DNA of 59,110 nt, taken from positions 1 through 59,110 of the IMG/VR virus record IMGVR_UViG_3300027600_000049; one strand, 5' to 3'. The position numbers were made by a program, and so were the translations under genes. Shown piece by piece: positions 30,820-39,653 of the stretch. Below the pieces are notes generated by a model, which saw only the letters and a program-made list of their open reading frames with translations, searched no databases and was not told where the DNA came from. The DNA comes from a virus. Within the stretch, counting starts at the first letter, position 1. Each line of letters opens with the position of its first letter.

Positions 30820-33177
30820 ATGACCACAGCATATACATCTCTTTTGGGTTTGGCGTTGCCAGTTACGGGCGAATTATCAGGCACGTGGGGTGACACTGTA
30901 AACAATAGTATTACATCCCTATTGGACTCTGCAATTTCCGGTACAACCACTCTTTCGGCAGACTCAGATGTAACGTTGACCACCACTCAAGGATCGTCTA
31001 ATACGGCACGAGAAGCTATTCTTTTGTGGACGGCAGGCGGTTCTGCTACGCGCACTATCACTGCACCGGCACAGTCAAAGATCTATACGGTCATCAATGC
31101 AAGCTCGGGCACACAATCTATTATTCTTGCGGGCGTAGGCCCAACTACAGGCGTAACGATTGCAAAGGGTGAATCAGCCCTGTGCGCTTGGAACGGATCA
31201 GACTTTATCAAGATCAGTAACACTGCTGGCCCAGGCACGTTCACCGATTTGACCGTTACTGGTAACACTACCCTTGGTAACGCTGTTTCAGACACCATCA
31301 CCGTAAATAGCCAATTTGTAACTGGCACGGTACTTAGATCTGCCCAAGCGCTTACCAACACTTTGGCTCTTGCCGCCTACGATGTGGATGGAGCAGCATA
31401 TACCAATCTAATCACTCTTACGGCAGCCAATGCGCCGACTTTGGCTCTTACATCTACGGGTGTGGGAACAATTAACAATATGTCGATTGGTGCCACCACA
31501 GCTTCTACGGGTGCGTTTACTACCTTAACAAGCAATGGAGCAACAACTTTCACCGCAGGTACTGCTTCAACTACTACCGGGACAGGAACACTTGTAATCA
31601 CAGGTGGTTTAGGGGTAAGCGGAAGAATTAACGCAGCCAACTTTGATGGAATTATTGGTGCTAATACTGCGGCTGCTGGGGCGTTTACTACCGTTCAAAT
31701 CGGAACAAATCCTGCTGGTGTTTCAATTGGTGTTTTAGGTATACCAAATCAAAAGCGTGTTTATGGGCGTAATGCGGCAAATAGTGCTGATGTAAACATA
31801 CTGTATGTTGATGGCAGCAATGGTCTTGTTTTTGGCCCTTCTGACTCCGCCGTGATCAACTCCAGCGGTAATGTGGGCGTGGGGACAACTTTAAGCACAA
31901 GCGATGGAACATTAACATTTCAACAAATAGGCCAAACTGCTATTTTTGCTGGTCAACCATCTGCTGAAGCAATGTGGATAGGCAGTAACTATTATTACGA
32001 TGGTGGATGGAAATATAAAACAGCCAATTTTGCATCACAGTTTTATACATCTGGCGGGGCTTTTTATTGGAAAAACATTACATCTGGTTCGGCAAATGCT
32101 GGAATTACTTGGAATAGTCCAATGACCCTTGATGCCAGCGGTAACTTGGGTATTGGGACTACAAGTCCTAGTTCTAGACTTCATGTCAAAGGAGCGGATG
32201 TAAAACTGAATTTTGAAACAGACACTGGCGCTACAGCTTATATTCAGCAACTATCTGCGTCCCCATACGATGTCAGCTTTTTCAATCAAAACGCTGGTTC
32301 ATTGATATTTGGAACCAACAATACCGGTGTCGGCAGGTTTGATGCCAGCGGTAACTTGCTAGTGGGAATTACAACTAACGCATCAGCAGGCAAACTTACG
32401 GTTCAAGGTGGCGCAACTGACCCATTTTCTGGGACTGGATATAGGTTGGCAAGTTTCCATTCAACTTCTGCCGCAAACGCTGACCAGCCGGGAATTGTTC
32501 TTGGCTTTGATACCGCAGGAGCGGGAATTGTTGCCGCCAGAACAAACGCAACTGGGCAACCAATTGCTTTTTGGACATACAACGGGTCTGCTTGGGGTGA
32601 GCGTGCCCGTATCGACTCCAGCGGTAACTTGCTGGTGGGGGTTACTAGCGGAACATCTTATAAGCTGAATTTAAAAACAAGTTCTGCATCACAAAGCGCA
32701 ATTGGTACGGCGGGAACATCTGGCGATACGGCATTTCAAGCAATTCTCATAACCAAGTTTGATAACGATTCAACTACATCGCAAAACTTTATTCAATTTC
32801 AAATTAACAATGGTGGGGCAAACTGCGGCAAAATTACAGCCAACGGCGCAAACACGGCGGCATTTGGTTCAACATCTGACCAACGGGTAAAAGAAAACAT
32901 TGTTGAGTTGCCTTCACAGCTTGACAACATTATGGCCTTGCGCCCTGTTGAGTTTGATTACCTTGAGTCTTACGGCGGTGGGCATCAAATTGGTTTTATT
33001 GCACAAGAAATTCAACAGGTCTACCCAGATGTAATTTCTACAGATGATTCGTCTGAAAAAATCATGTCTATTACTGGATGGAGCAAAACAGAGGCCCGTC
33101 TGGTAAAAGCCATCCAAGAGCAACAAGCCCTCATCACCCAACTCACCGCCCGTATAACTGCTTTAGAAGGAGCATAA
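30820..33177 (+). CDS. Tail fibre/spike with S74 autoprocessing chaperone end, 785 aa
   Basis: Receptor-binding protein. The N-terminal about 130 residues (YTSLLGLALPVTGELSGTWG) are the virion-anchoring type common in podovirus-like phages. The centre has beta-helical repeats (DASGNLGIGTTSP-like at several places). The C-terminal about 100 residues form a peptidase S74 domain: TSDQRVKENI near 685 (Ser-Lys pair), then GFIAQEIQQVYPDVI and a final coiled coil. S74 domains trimerise fibres and cut themselves off. Follows the homing gene by one base. Confidence 0.9.
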   Translation: MTTAYTSLLGLALPVTGELSGTWGDTVNNSITSLLDSAISGTTTLSADSDVTLTTTQGSSNTAREAILLWTAGGSATRTITAPAQSKIYTVINASSGTQSIILAGVGPTTGVTIAKGESALCAWNGSDFIKISNTAGPGTFTDLTVTGNTTLGNAVSDTITVNSQFVTGTVLRSAQALTNTLALAAYDVDGAAYTNLITLTAANAPTLALTSTGVGTINNMSIGATTASTGAFTTLTSNGATTFTAGTASTTTGTGTLVITGGLGVSGRINAANFDGIIGANTAAAGAFTTVQIGTNPAGVSIGVLGIPNQKRVYGRNAANSADVNILYVDGSNGLVFGPSDSAVINSSGNVGVGTTLSTSDGTLTFQQIGQTAIFAGQPSAEAMWIGSNYYYDGGWKYKTANFASQFYTSGGAFYWKNITSGSANAGITWNSPMTLDASGNLGIGTTSPSSRLHVKGADVKLNFETDTGATAYIQQLSASPYDVSFFNQNAGSLIFGTNNTGVGRFDASGNLLVGITTNASAGKLTVQGGATDPFSGTGYRLASFHSTSAANADQPGIVLGFDTAGAGIVAARTNATGQPIAFWTYNGSAWGERARIDSSGNLLVGVTSGTSYKLNLKTSSASQSAIGTAGTSGDTAFQAILITKFDNDSTTSQNFIQFQINNGGANCGKITANGANTAAFGSTSDQRVKENIVELPSQLDNIMALRPVEFDYLESYGGGHQIGFIAQEIQQVYPDVISTDDSSEKIMSITGWSKTEARLVKAIQEQQALITQLTARITALEGA

Positions 33178-33180
33178 ACC

Positions 33181-33474
33181 ATGACTATCGTTTGGAACAT
33201 CAGTCAAACCAACTACGAAACCGCAAATGGTTTCATCACCACAGCCCACTGGCAAGCAAATGCAACAGATGGGGATTACTCTGCATCTGTGTACAGCACT
33301 TGTTCATGGCAACCCGGCACACCCACCATCCCCTATGACAGCGTGACCATGCAAGAAGTTTTGGATTGGTGCTGGGCAGGTGGTGTGGACAAGGATGCCA
33401 CGGAAGCCTCCCTGCTGGCTCAGATTGAGTTGCAAAAGAACCCTGTGACCGCCACTGGAGTGCCTTGGGCATAA
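33181..33474 (+). CDS. Conserved small tail-region protein, 97 aa
   Basis: TIVWNISQTNYETANGFITTAHW, then TLQEV-like TMQEVLDWCWAGGVDKDATEASL. Widespread next to tail fibre genes in environmental phages; might be a fibre chaperone, though unproven. Starts 3 bases after the fibre stop. Confidence 0.72.
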   Translation: MTIVWNISQTNYETANGFITTAHWQANATDGDYSASVYSTCSWQPGTPTIPYDSVTMQEVLDWCWAGGVDKDATEASLLAQIELQKNPVTATGVPWA

Positions 33475-33525
33475 AGGATAAGGGCAACCCGCTGGCCCAA
33501 ACAGCGGCTTTTTATGGAGAAACGC

Positions 33526-33702
33526 ATGAACGACAAGAAAATTGAATTGACATTGGGCCTTGTGAACGCCGTCATGCAGTATTTGGGTACACGCCCCTAT
33601 GCTGAAGTGGCTGACATGATCCAGGCTATTCGTGAGCAAGCCATCCCCCAGGTTCCAATGCCTGAAGAGGCCAAGCCTGCGGAGCAGCCATTGATCCAGT
33701 AA
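33526..33702 (+). CDS. Hypothetical protein, 58 aa
   Basis: MNDKKIELTLGLVNAVMQYLG, then YAEVADMIQAIREQAIPQV: two helices and a Pro-rich tail, a small family common near phage tail genes. ATG 33526 has GGAG 9 bases upstream. Confidence 0.65.
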   Translation: MNDKKIELTLGLVNAVMQYLGTRPYAEVADMIQAIREQAIPQVPMPEEAKPAEQPLIQ

Positions 33703-34259
33703 CAGCATTTGCCCTGTGTAAAGGGGCATATGAAGGCATAAAGGGCTGCATCAGCGTTTACCAAGACCTGAAGAAAACCGGGTCTGATCTAACAAAGATC
33801 ACAGGTGAGGTTGGTACAGCCCTTTCAAGTTTTTTCAAGGGCCACGCAGAGTTAGAAACCAGCCATGAGAAGGCTGAGTACCAGCGTGAAGAGAATCTGA
33901 AAAAGGGAATAAAAGACGACCTTGCCACACAAGCCATAGACAATGTGATGTATCTGCGGCAGACCAAGCAGTTTTACGCCGATCTTGAGAAAATGGTGCG
34001 CTGGGAGATGGGACAACCCGATCTCTGGCGGGAAATCGTTGAAGAGTATCAACGGCTGTTGGATCAAAAATCGGAGCAAGCGGCACGGGAGTTGCACGAA
34101 AAGCGGGTGAAAGCATGGCGGCGACAAAAGTTAAAAAATCAGATTCTGGACAGGGTGCTGGAAACGGTGCTGGTGGTTTTCGTAGTCGCTTACCTGATAT
34201 GCCTAATGTGGATAATCAGTCTTCATCATCGGGGTCGATTGGATACCTTCTGGTCTTGA
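33690..34259 (+). CDS. Membrane-anchored phage protein with probable ATT start, 189 aa
   Basis: The frame is open from 33666 with no ATG, GTG or TTG until GTG at 33945. The segment read from ATT at 33690, IDPVTAFALCKGAYEGIKG, matches the usual start of a phage TM-protein family ((M)DPxTAFATAxxA..GIK). GCGGAG lies 5 bases ahead of the ATT. The middle is a charged coiled coil. A C-terminal transmembrane helix (TVLVVFVVAYLICLMWIISL) precedes a basic tail. Possibly part of the lysis or membrane region. Overlaps the previous gene by 13 bases and the next by 145. Confidence 0.6.
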   Translation: MDPVTAFALCKGAYEGIKGCISVYQDLKKTGSDLTKITGEVGTALSSFFKGHAELETSHEKAEYQREENLKKGIKDDLATQAIDNVMYLRQTKQFYADLEKMVRWEMGQPDLWREIVEEYQRLLDQKSEQAARELHEKRVKAWRRQKLKNQILDRVLETVLVVFVVAYLICLMWIISLHHRGRLDTFWS

Positions 34260-34411
34260 TCCTGTTCGCACTGGTCTTTGTGTTGATGATTCCCTTGGTT
34301 GGGATGCTGTATGTGGACACGATGGTAGTGAAGCGAGAGGCCAAGGCCCAGATGGAAAAAGTTGAAAAGCTGCGTAAGCAGGTTGAAGAGGAAAAGAAAA
34401 AAGATGATTGA
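34115..34411 (+). CDS. Small membrane protein overlapping its upstream neighbour, 98 aa
   Basis: Gly/Ser-rich start, one membrane helix (IGYLLVLILFALVFVLMIPLVG), then a Lys/Glu coiled coil. Its first 145 bases overlap the previous gene's C-terminal end in another frame, and both frames encode a hydrophobic helix. An internal ATG at 34199 would shorten the overlap. No ribosome site is strong. Could be a holin or spanin part; unproven. Confidence 0.5.
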   Translation: MAATKVKKSDSGQGAGNGAGGFRSRLPDMPNVDNQSSSSGSIGYLLVLILFALVFVLMIPLVGMLYVDTMVVKREAKAQMEKVEKLRKQVEEEKKKDD

Positions 34412-34859
34412 CCTTACCAAAGCCATTGGAGCAGTTGCCGCAAGCGTTGCCGCACTGGGTGGCAGTTATACACTGGCTGACAAGTTTGGCTGGTTTGACC
34501 GTGCAATCATTGAGTGGTCGCCTGAAAACTTCAAGATCGTGGCAGAAGCTGGACAGCCCATCAATGTCACCGTTGCAAGAATAAAGAAACGGGATGACTG
34601 CTCTGTTGAGAGTTTTACCCCAAGCATTCGGGACGCAAATGGTATGGTGCATGAAGCAACCACCACAGCAAGCAGATTCAGCGGCCCCGCAGGGCCAGAG
34701 ATTGATACGTTTACATATCAACTCACGATGGTGAGAAAAGAGAAGATTGCTGAAGGCAAGGCAACTTTACTGGCAACCATCATATACAAATGCCCCGAGG
34801 GGCAACGTGTTGTGCAGTATCCACGCCACCCCAACTTAAGTTTTGAACTGAAAGGTTAA
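34404..34859 (+). CDS. Membrane-anchored or exported protein near lysis genes, 151 aa
   Basis: ATG 34404 follows GAGGAAAAG. N-terminal TM or signal segment (AIGAVAASVAALGGSYTLA), then a beta-rich domain probably outside the membrane (QPINVTVARIKKRDDCSVES). Not assigned; the place just before the holin-like and lysozyme genes suggests a lysis-linked or envelope role. Confidence 0.6.
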   Translation: MIDLTKAIGAVAASVAALGGSYTLADKFGWFDRAIIEWSPENFKIVAEAGQPINVTVARIKKRDDCSVESFTPSIRDANGMVHEATTTASRFSGPAGPEIDTFTYQLTMVRKEKIAEGKATLLATIIYKCPEGQRVVQYPRHPNLSFELKG

Positions 34860-34861
34860 TC

Positions 34862-35365
34862 ATGCTCACCCTGTTCTCATCCCTCATCAGCTTCCTCATG
34901 GGTGGCTTGCCCAAAATCCTTGAGTTCTTCCAAGACCGGGCAGACAAAAAACATGAGCTTGCTTTGGCGGCAATGCAGACCGAGCGGGAACTGACCCTGA
35001 AAAAAGCTGGCCTGGAAGCGCAGGAGCGCATTGAACACATCCAGACTGAGCAAATTCAGATTAACGCCGAGGTCACCAATGCCCAGACTGCTATGCAGGA
35101 GCGACAAGCCCTGTACGCACACGATATTGCCTTGGGCCAAGGAGCCAGCACTTGGGTCATCAACATGAGAGCCGCCACCCGTAGCGTCATCACCTACGGC
35201 ATGTTTGCCATGTTTATGTTTGTTGAAATCTTTGGCTTCTACTACGCATGGCATACAAACGTGGAATTTACCGTGGCGCTGGACAACCTGTGGGACGATG
35301 AGACTCAGATCATCTGGGCTTGTATCGTGTCGTTCTGGTTTGGCGGTCAGGCGTTCAAGAAATGA
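34862..35365 (+). CDS. Holin-like membrane protein, 167 aa
   Basis: A short N-terminal hydrophobic segment (LTLFSSLISFLMGGLPKILE), a charged coiled coil (ERELTLKKAGLEAQERIEHI), then two C-terminal membrane helices (SVITYGMFAMFMFVEIFGFYY; IIWACIVSFWFGGQAF). This layout is common directly upstream of phage endolysins and is often taken as a holin. Overlaps the lysozyme start (ATGA). Confidence 0.65.
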   Translation: MLTLFSSLISFLMGGLPKILEFFQDRADKKHELALAAMQTERELTLKKAGLEAQERIEHIQTEQIQINAEVTNAQTAMQERQALYAHDIALGQGASTWVINMRAATRSVITYGMFAMFMFVEIFGFYYAWHTNVEFTVALDNLWDDETQIIWACIVSFWFGGQAFKK

Positions 35366-35838
35366 ATCTCAGCCCAGAGGCCATCAAGGTCATCTGCCAC
35401 CATGAGGGCATTCGGTACAAGCCGTATCGGTGCCCAGCCCTGCTTTGGACAATAGGAGTTGGACATGTACTTTACCCAGACCAAGCTAAGATACCAATGG
35501 ATCAAAGAGGCGCTTATCAGCTTCGGCCAGAAGATAGCCGCACGTTTTCAAAGGACGAAGTAGATGGGATTCTCAGAAGCGATCTTGCAAGGTTTGAGCG
35601 TGGAGTGGCTCAGTTCTGTCCCGTTCCCCTTACACAAGGTATGTATGATAGCCTTGTTAGCTTTAGTTTCAATGTCGGTCTTGGAACACTCCAGCGTTCA
35701 ACGCTTCGTCAAAAGCTGCTTCGGGGCGATAAAGCGGGTGCTGCGGAAGAACTCCTCAAATACTGTTTAGCTGGGGGCAAAATTTTAAAGGGTTTGCAGA
35801 ATCGGAGGATTGATGAACGAGCTATGTTTTTATCGTAG
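35362..35838 (+). CDS. Phage lysozyme (GH24 endolysin) with replaced 3' end, 158 aa
   Basis: Cuts bacterial cell wall glycan at the end of infection. The catalytic triad of the family shows as HHEGIRYKPYRCPALLWTIG (Glu15, Cys24, Thr30, spaced 9 and 6 as in T4 lysozyme's E-D-T). GVGH follows, then MYDSLVSFSFNVGLG. No signal peptide is seen, so it would need the holin. Codons 137-158 and the stop (35770-35838) come from an inserted element; the original 3' end is stranded at 36418-36486. Start overlaps the holin-like gene stop as ATGA. Confidence 0.92.
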   Translation: MNLSPEAIKVICHHEGIRYKPYRCPALLWTIGVGHVLYPDQAKIPMDQRGAYQLRPEDSRTFSKDEVDGILRSDLARFERGVAQFCPVPLTQGMYDSLVSFSFNVGLGTLQRSTLRQKLLRGDKAGAAEELLKYCLAGGKILKGLQNRRIDERAMFLS

Positions 35839-36417
35839 GCTTATTCCACTTTTCTTCCGGCCAGTTGGCGTTGATGCGGTATTTCAGCGTCATCCAATTA
35901 ACCCCAAGATGTCTGGCAAGCGTGGCAATAATAAATGGTTTGCCTTGGTAAGTAATGTGCACATTGCTAGATATGTTTGCCTGTTGCTCATGCCGTGTCG
36001 CCCATCTACAATTGAGCTTAAAGTACCCCTTAGAGTTGTCAATACGATCAAGGCTGGTGTTGTTTGGCTTTTCACCCATATCGGCAAGGAACGCTTCAAA
36101 TGTTTGCCATTCGCTTGATACCGTTATCCCCCTTCCTCCATACTGAGCATATGATGCGTGCTGGGGGTTTTCGCATCTTTGGCGCATTGCAACCCATGTG
36201 GAATACGTTTTTGTTGGGGTTGCATTTTTTGCGTGACCGTGTTTGGTGTGTTGTGTCGCCGTCCCGCACGACTTTGAACAAAACTTCCCACGGCCCTCTG
36301 CAACCCTGTTTTCAGATGTTTCAAACGGTGTTCCGCATCGTTGACATTGTGTTTGAATGCGCTTATAAATGGGCTTCATATTTGTCTCCAAAGATGCCTT
36401 ATTGTAATGCAAATATG
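35770..36417. mobile_element. Homing element in the lysozyme gene with recoded 3' end
   Basis: A 648 bp insertion lies between lysozyme codon 136 and the original codon 137. It brings a replacement 3' end (35770-35838) that restores the lysozyme reading frame, plus an HNH endonuclease on the other strand (35822-36379). The replacement and the displaced original encode the same 22 residues and stop but differ at 16 of 69 bases, all synonymous, in 14 of 22 codons. Such recoding keeps the lysozyme working while destroying the nuclease's target. Endonuclease elements that carry a substitute gene end are described in fungal mitochondria (atp6 of Allomyces); the phage version here is inferred from sequence alone. 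Confidence 0.85.
35822..36379 (-). CDS. HNH homing endonuclease antisense in lysozyme, 185 aa
   Basis: N-terminal zinc finger CQRCG...FCSKSC (C12, C15, C34, C38), then YAQYGGRGITVSSEWQTFEA and LDRIDNSKGYFKLNCRWAT (about 110-128), the signature of this HNH phage family. C-terminal ARHLGVNWMTLKYRIN is a DNA-binding repeat. ATG at 36379 with TTGGAG upstream. Its stop overlaps the replacement lysozyme end by 17 bases, so the two converge. Confidence 0.88.
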   Translation of the reverse strand: MKPIYKRIQTQCQRCGTPFETSENRVAEGRGKFCSKSCGTATQHTKHGHAKNATPTKTYSTWVAMRQRCENPQHASYAQYGGRGITVSSEWQTFEAFLADMGEKPNNTSLDRIDNSKGYFKLNCRWATRHEQQANISSNVHITYQGKPFIIATLARHLGVNWMTLKYRINANWPEEKWNKPTIKT

Positions 36418-36486
36418 GCTGGTGGGAAAATACTCAAAGGGCTGCAAAATCGGCGTATCGATGAACGAGCCATGTTCTTGTCATAG
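36418..36486 (+). pseudogene. Displaced original 3' end of the lysozyme gene
   Basis: Codes for AGGKILKGLQNRRIDERAM and FLS-stop, identical in protein to lysozyme residues 137-158 but with 16 synonymous base differences. It starts abruptly at the GCT that matches codon 137 and has no ribosome site of its own. It is the remnant left downstream when the homing element entered. Confidence 0.88.
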
Positions 36487-36494
36487 GGTTAAAA

Positions 36495-38984
36495 ATGCCA
36501 CTCAAAAAACTTCTGCTCAGGCCCGGTGTAAATAAGGAGAACACCCGTTACACCAGTGAGAATGGGTGGTATGACTGTGACAAGATCCGCTTTCGCCAGG
36601 GTACGCCAGAGAAGATTGGCGGTTGGCAACAAATCTCTGCACAAAAGTTTATTGGTGTGTGCCGCTCCCTGTGGGCATGGGTTACGCTTGGCGCACAAAA
36701 GCTCTTGGGCGTAGGAACCAATTTAAAGTTTTACATCGAAAGCGGTGGCTTTTACTACGATATAACCCCGATCAATCAAACCAACACGCTGACCAATCCA
36801 TTTGCTATGGTGAGTGGATCGTCCACGGTAACGGTCACTGATGCAAACGGCGGGTACTCAAACAATGGCTATGTAACCTTCACGGGCTCATCGTCCAATG
36901 GTGGCATTACTTTGTTAGGGGAATACCTTTTAACCTATACCACCACGGCCAACACTTACACCGTACCCGTTCAATCGGAAGCGTCAATCTCTATTGCTGG
37001 TAACGTTCCCATCGCTGCCGGATCTTTTGTGATTGGTAATTCGTACAGCATAACATTTGTAGGAACCACTGATTTCACGTTAATTGGAGCGTCAGCTAAC
37101 ACTGTTGGCGTAGCGTTTATCGCTACAGGCGCTGGGTCTGGTTCTGGTACGGCCAAAGCAAATACTGTTTTTGCAACGCAGTTTCAGCTTGCAAATGGTG
37201 TGCAAGTAACGTTAACTACCACGGGTGTGCTTCCTTCGCCGTATGTTGCTGGAACAACCTATTACGTAGTAAATACTTCCGGCTACACATTTAGTCTATC
37301 TTTGACTTCTGGTGGAGTTGTGATTGATTCCGCAGGATCAGTTCAATCAGGGATTTGCACGGTAACGGCTAAGGCATCCTCGACTTCTGCTGCTGGTGGG
37401 GGCACTGTTCGGGCTGCTTATCAGATAGCCACTGGTGCTTCATATGCTGCTGCCGTTGTTGGCTGGGGCGGGGGAACCTGGGGATCTGGACTATGGGGCA
37501 TAGGAACATCATCGCAGCAGCCATTCCGTATGTGGAGTCAAAGTAACTTTGGTGAGGATCTTATCTTTGGCCCAAGCGGTGGTGGCATTTACTATTGGGA
37601 TGCAACTTTTGGGTTGACGGGTACGACATTCACTGTGACGATTGCTACGCCAGCAGTTTTGTCTACATCCATTACATTGGCTAATGGCATGGCAATTGTG
37701 CTGACTACAACGGGGGCGCTGCCTACCGGGTTAAATGTTGGTCAGGTGTACTACGTTATAAATTCAACGGGTACAGACTGTAATTTATCGGCTACTTATA
37801 ACGGTGCAGCCATTAATACTACGGGATCTCAATCAGGGGTTCATAAGATTGCCTCCAGGGCCATAGCTGCGGAAGATTACGGTGGCGCAACAGATGTGCC
37901 AATTGCCCAAAACTACATATTGGTATCTGATTCCAGCCGGTTTGTGTTTGCTTTTGGGGCCACGGAGTACGGATCAGCGACATTCAATCCAATGCTCATC
38001 CGCTGGTCAGACCAGGGAGATCCTTTCAATTGGACGCCAAGCCCCACTGTCGATGCTGGATTTACTTACCTTTCTCACGGGTCACAGATTATTACAGCCA
38101 TGCAGGCCCGTCAAGAAATCTTGGTGTGGACTGATTCATCTCTTTATTCTCTACAGTATGTGGGAGCCCCTAATGTATGGGCTCCACAAATTGTTGGCGA
38201 TAACATTTCTATTGCATCAGAAAACGCTGTTGCTTACGCTAACGGCGTGGCGTACTGGATGGGCGTGGATAAGTTCTACAAATACGATGGTAGAACCCAG
38301 ACACAGAATTGCGATCTGCGCCAATACGTGTTTTCAACCATCAATAAATCTCAATTTACCCAGGTTCTTGCAGGAACAAACGAGGGGTTTAATGAGATTT
38401 GGTGGTTCTATTGCTCTGGCACAAGCACCAATATTGACAGCTATGTGGTCTTTAACTACGCAGAAAACCAGGGCCAAGGCTGCTGGTACTACGGCTCAAT
38501 GGCTAGAACGGCTTGGCTGGATAGCGGTCTGCGAGACTATCCCCTTGCTGCCACCTACGACTACAACATCGTTAACCATGAGCAGGGCGTAGACGATAAC
38601 ACTACGGCGGTAACGTTACCAATTGAAGCTTTCATCACATCTGCTGAGATTGACTTGGAAGATGGGGATAGGTTTGGGTTTATTTGGCGTGTGCTGCCTG
38701 ACATTACGTTCAGGGGATCGACTGCGACCAGCCCTCAAGTGACGATGTATCTCAAGCCCATGCAAAACTCAGGCTCTGGGTATAACAGCCCAGCATCTGT
38801 TGGCGGAGAAAACAATGCTACTGTCACCAGAACGGCCATTCTCCCTATAGAGGAATTTACTGGTCAGATCTATACTCGGGTGAGAGGGAGGCAGATAGCT
38901 ATGGAGGTTAGATCTACGGCGGCAGGTGTGACTTGGCAGCTTGGCTCTCCACGTATCGACATCCGCCAGGACGGCAGACGCTGA
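36495..38984 (+). CDS. Tail hub protein (P22 gp10-like), 829 aa
   Basis: Forms the tail tube/hub below the connector and helps hold packaged DNA. The start LLLRPGVNKENTRYTSENGW, then YDCDKIRFRQGTPEKIGGWQ, and the propeller-like second half (ITAMQARQEILVWTDSSLYS, then ENAVAYANGVAYWMGVDKFY) match gp10-like stabilisation proteins. Two inserted beta modules (about 100-330 and 375-450) add length. It contains one-mismatch dyad copies at 36998 and 38608. Confidence 0.82.
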   Translation: MPLKKLLLRPGVNKENTRYTSENGWYDCDKIRFRQGTPEKIGGWQQISAQKFIGVCRSLWAWVTLGAQKLLGVGTNLKFYIESGGFYYDITPINQTNTLTNPFAMVSGSSTVTVTDANGGYSNNGYVTFTGSSSNGGITLLGEYLLTYTTTANTYTVPVQSEASISIAGNVPIAAGSFVIGNSYSITFVGTTDFTLIGASANTVGVAFIATGAGSGSGTAKANTVFATQFQLANGVQVTLTTTGVLPSPYVAGTTYYVVNTSGYTFSLSLTSGGVVIDSAGSVQSGICTVTAKASSTSAAGGGTVRAAYQIATGASYAAAVVGWGGGTWGSGLWGIGTSSQQPFRMWSQSNFGEDLIFGPSGGGIYYWDATFGLTGTTFTVTIATPAVLSTSITLANGMAIVLTTTGALPTGLNVGQVYYVINSTGTDCNLSATYNGAAINTTGSQSGVHKIASRAIAAEDYGGATDVPIAQNYILVSDSSRFVFAFGATEYGSATFNPMLIRWSDQGDPFNWTPSPTVDAGFTYLSHGSQIITAMQARQEILVWTDSSLYSLQYVGAPNVWAPQIVGDNISIASENAVAYANGVAYWMGVDKFYKYDGRTQTQNCDLRQYVFSTINKSQFTQVLAGTNEGFNEIWWFYCSGTSTNIDSYVVFNYAENQGQGCWYYGSMARTAWLDSGLRDYPLAATYDYNIVNHEQGVDDNTTAVTLPIEAFITSAEIDLEDGDRFGFIWRVLPDITFRGSTATSPQVTMYLKPMQNSGSGYNSPASVGGENNATVTRTAILPIEEFTGQIYTRVRGRQIAMEVRSTAAGVTWQLGSPRIDIRQDGRR

Positions 38985-39652
38985 TGGCAACTATTGTCAC
39001 CCGGTTCCTTCGCAAGTTCAGAGCGCCTGCGTTACCCGCATCACCCCTTGAATACATCCGCACGGACGAGGATCAGTTTCGCAACATCCTGCGTTTGTAT
39101 TTCAACCAGATTGATAGCGCATTTGGGGGTCTTCTGGACACAACCGGGGGAAAGTACGTTAACTTTCCCTACGGGGCATTTTCCTCTAACGCAGATCAAA
39201 CCGCCACGATCAATACAGCTACCCTGATGACGTTGAACACAACGGACTTCTCTAACCAAGTGTCCATGGGCACTGTAGCTGTTCCGTCCAACAGTAAGAT
39301 CACGGTGGCAAATGCCGGTATATACAACCTCCAATTCTCTGCTCAGTTCCAAAACACCGACACTGCTTTTCAAGATGTTTACATCTGGTTGCGGCAAAAC
39401 GGCGTGGACATTCCCGGGTCAACAGGATTTGTATCTATCCCCAACAGACACGCTGGAACAGATGGACACACAATAGTTGGATGGAATTATTTCTTGAGCA
39501 TGGCCGAAAATGATTACATTGAAATATATTGGTCTATACCCAATGCTGCTGTGAGCATCCAACACCTTGCTGCATCGGGTACTCCTACCAAGCCATCAAC
39601 CCAATCGGTTGTGGCTACCCTTTCATTTGTTTCAGCTTTACCGGTGACTTGA
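38984..39652 (+). CDS. Virion protein with C1q/TNF-like jelly-roll end, 222 aa
   Basis: Positions about 60-222 (PYGAFSSNADQTATI, TVANAGIYNLQFSAQFQNT, then DVYIWLRQNGVDIPGS and WNYFLSMAENDYIEIYW) match a jelly-roll beta sandwich common on phage virions. The first 55 residues are helical and may dock to the hub. ATG at 38984 overlaps the upstream stop. Confidence 0.75.
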   Translation: MATIVTRFLRKFRAPALPASPLEYIRTDEDQFRNILRLYFNQIDSAFGGLLDTTGGKYVNFPYGAFSSNADQTATINTATLMTLNTTDFSNQVSMGTVAVPSNSKITVANAGIYNLQFSAQFQNTDTAFQDVYIWLRQNGVDIPGSTGFVSIPNRHAGTDGHTIVGWNYFLSMAENDYIEIYWSIPNAAVSIQHLAASGTPTKPSTQSVVATLSFVSALPVT

Positions 39653-39653
39653 T

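Noticed and set aside
33945-34259. GTG 33945 as the start of the coiled-coil membrane protein
   Set aside because: It has no ribosome site and drops 85 residues whose start matches a known phage family pattern.
39148-39169. Perfect 8-base inverted repeat GGGAAAGT/ACTTTCCC
   Set aside because: Lies inside a well-supported virion gene without a T run or nearby gene start; no repeat elsewhere. Probably chance.
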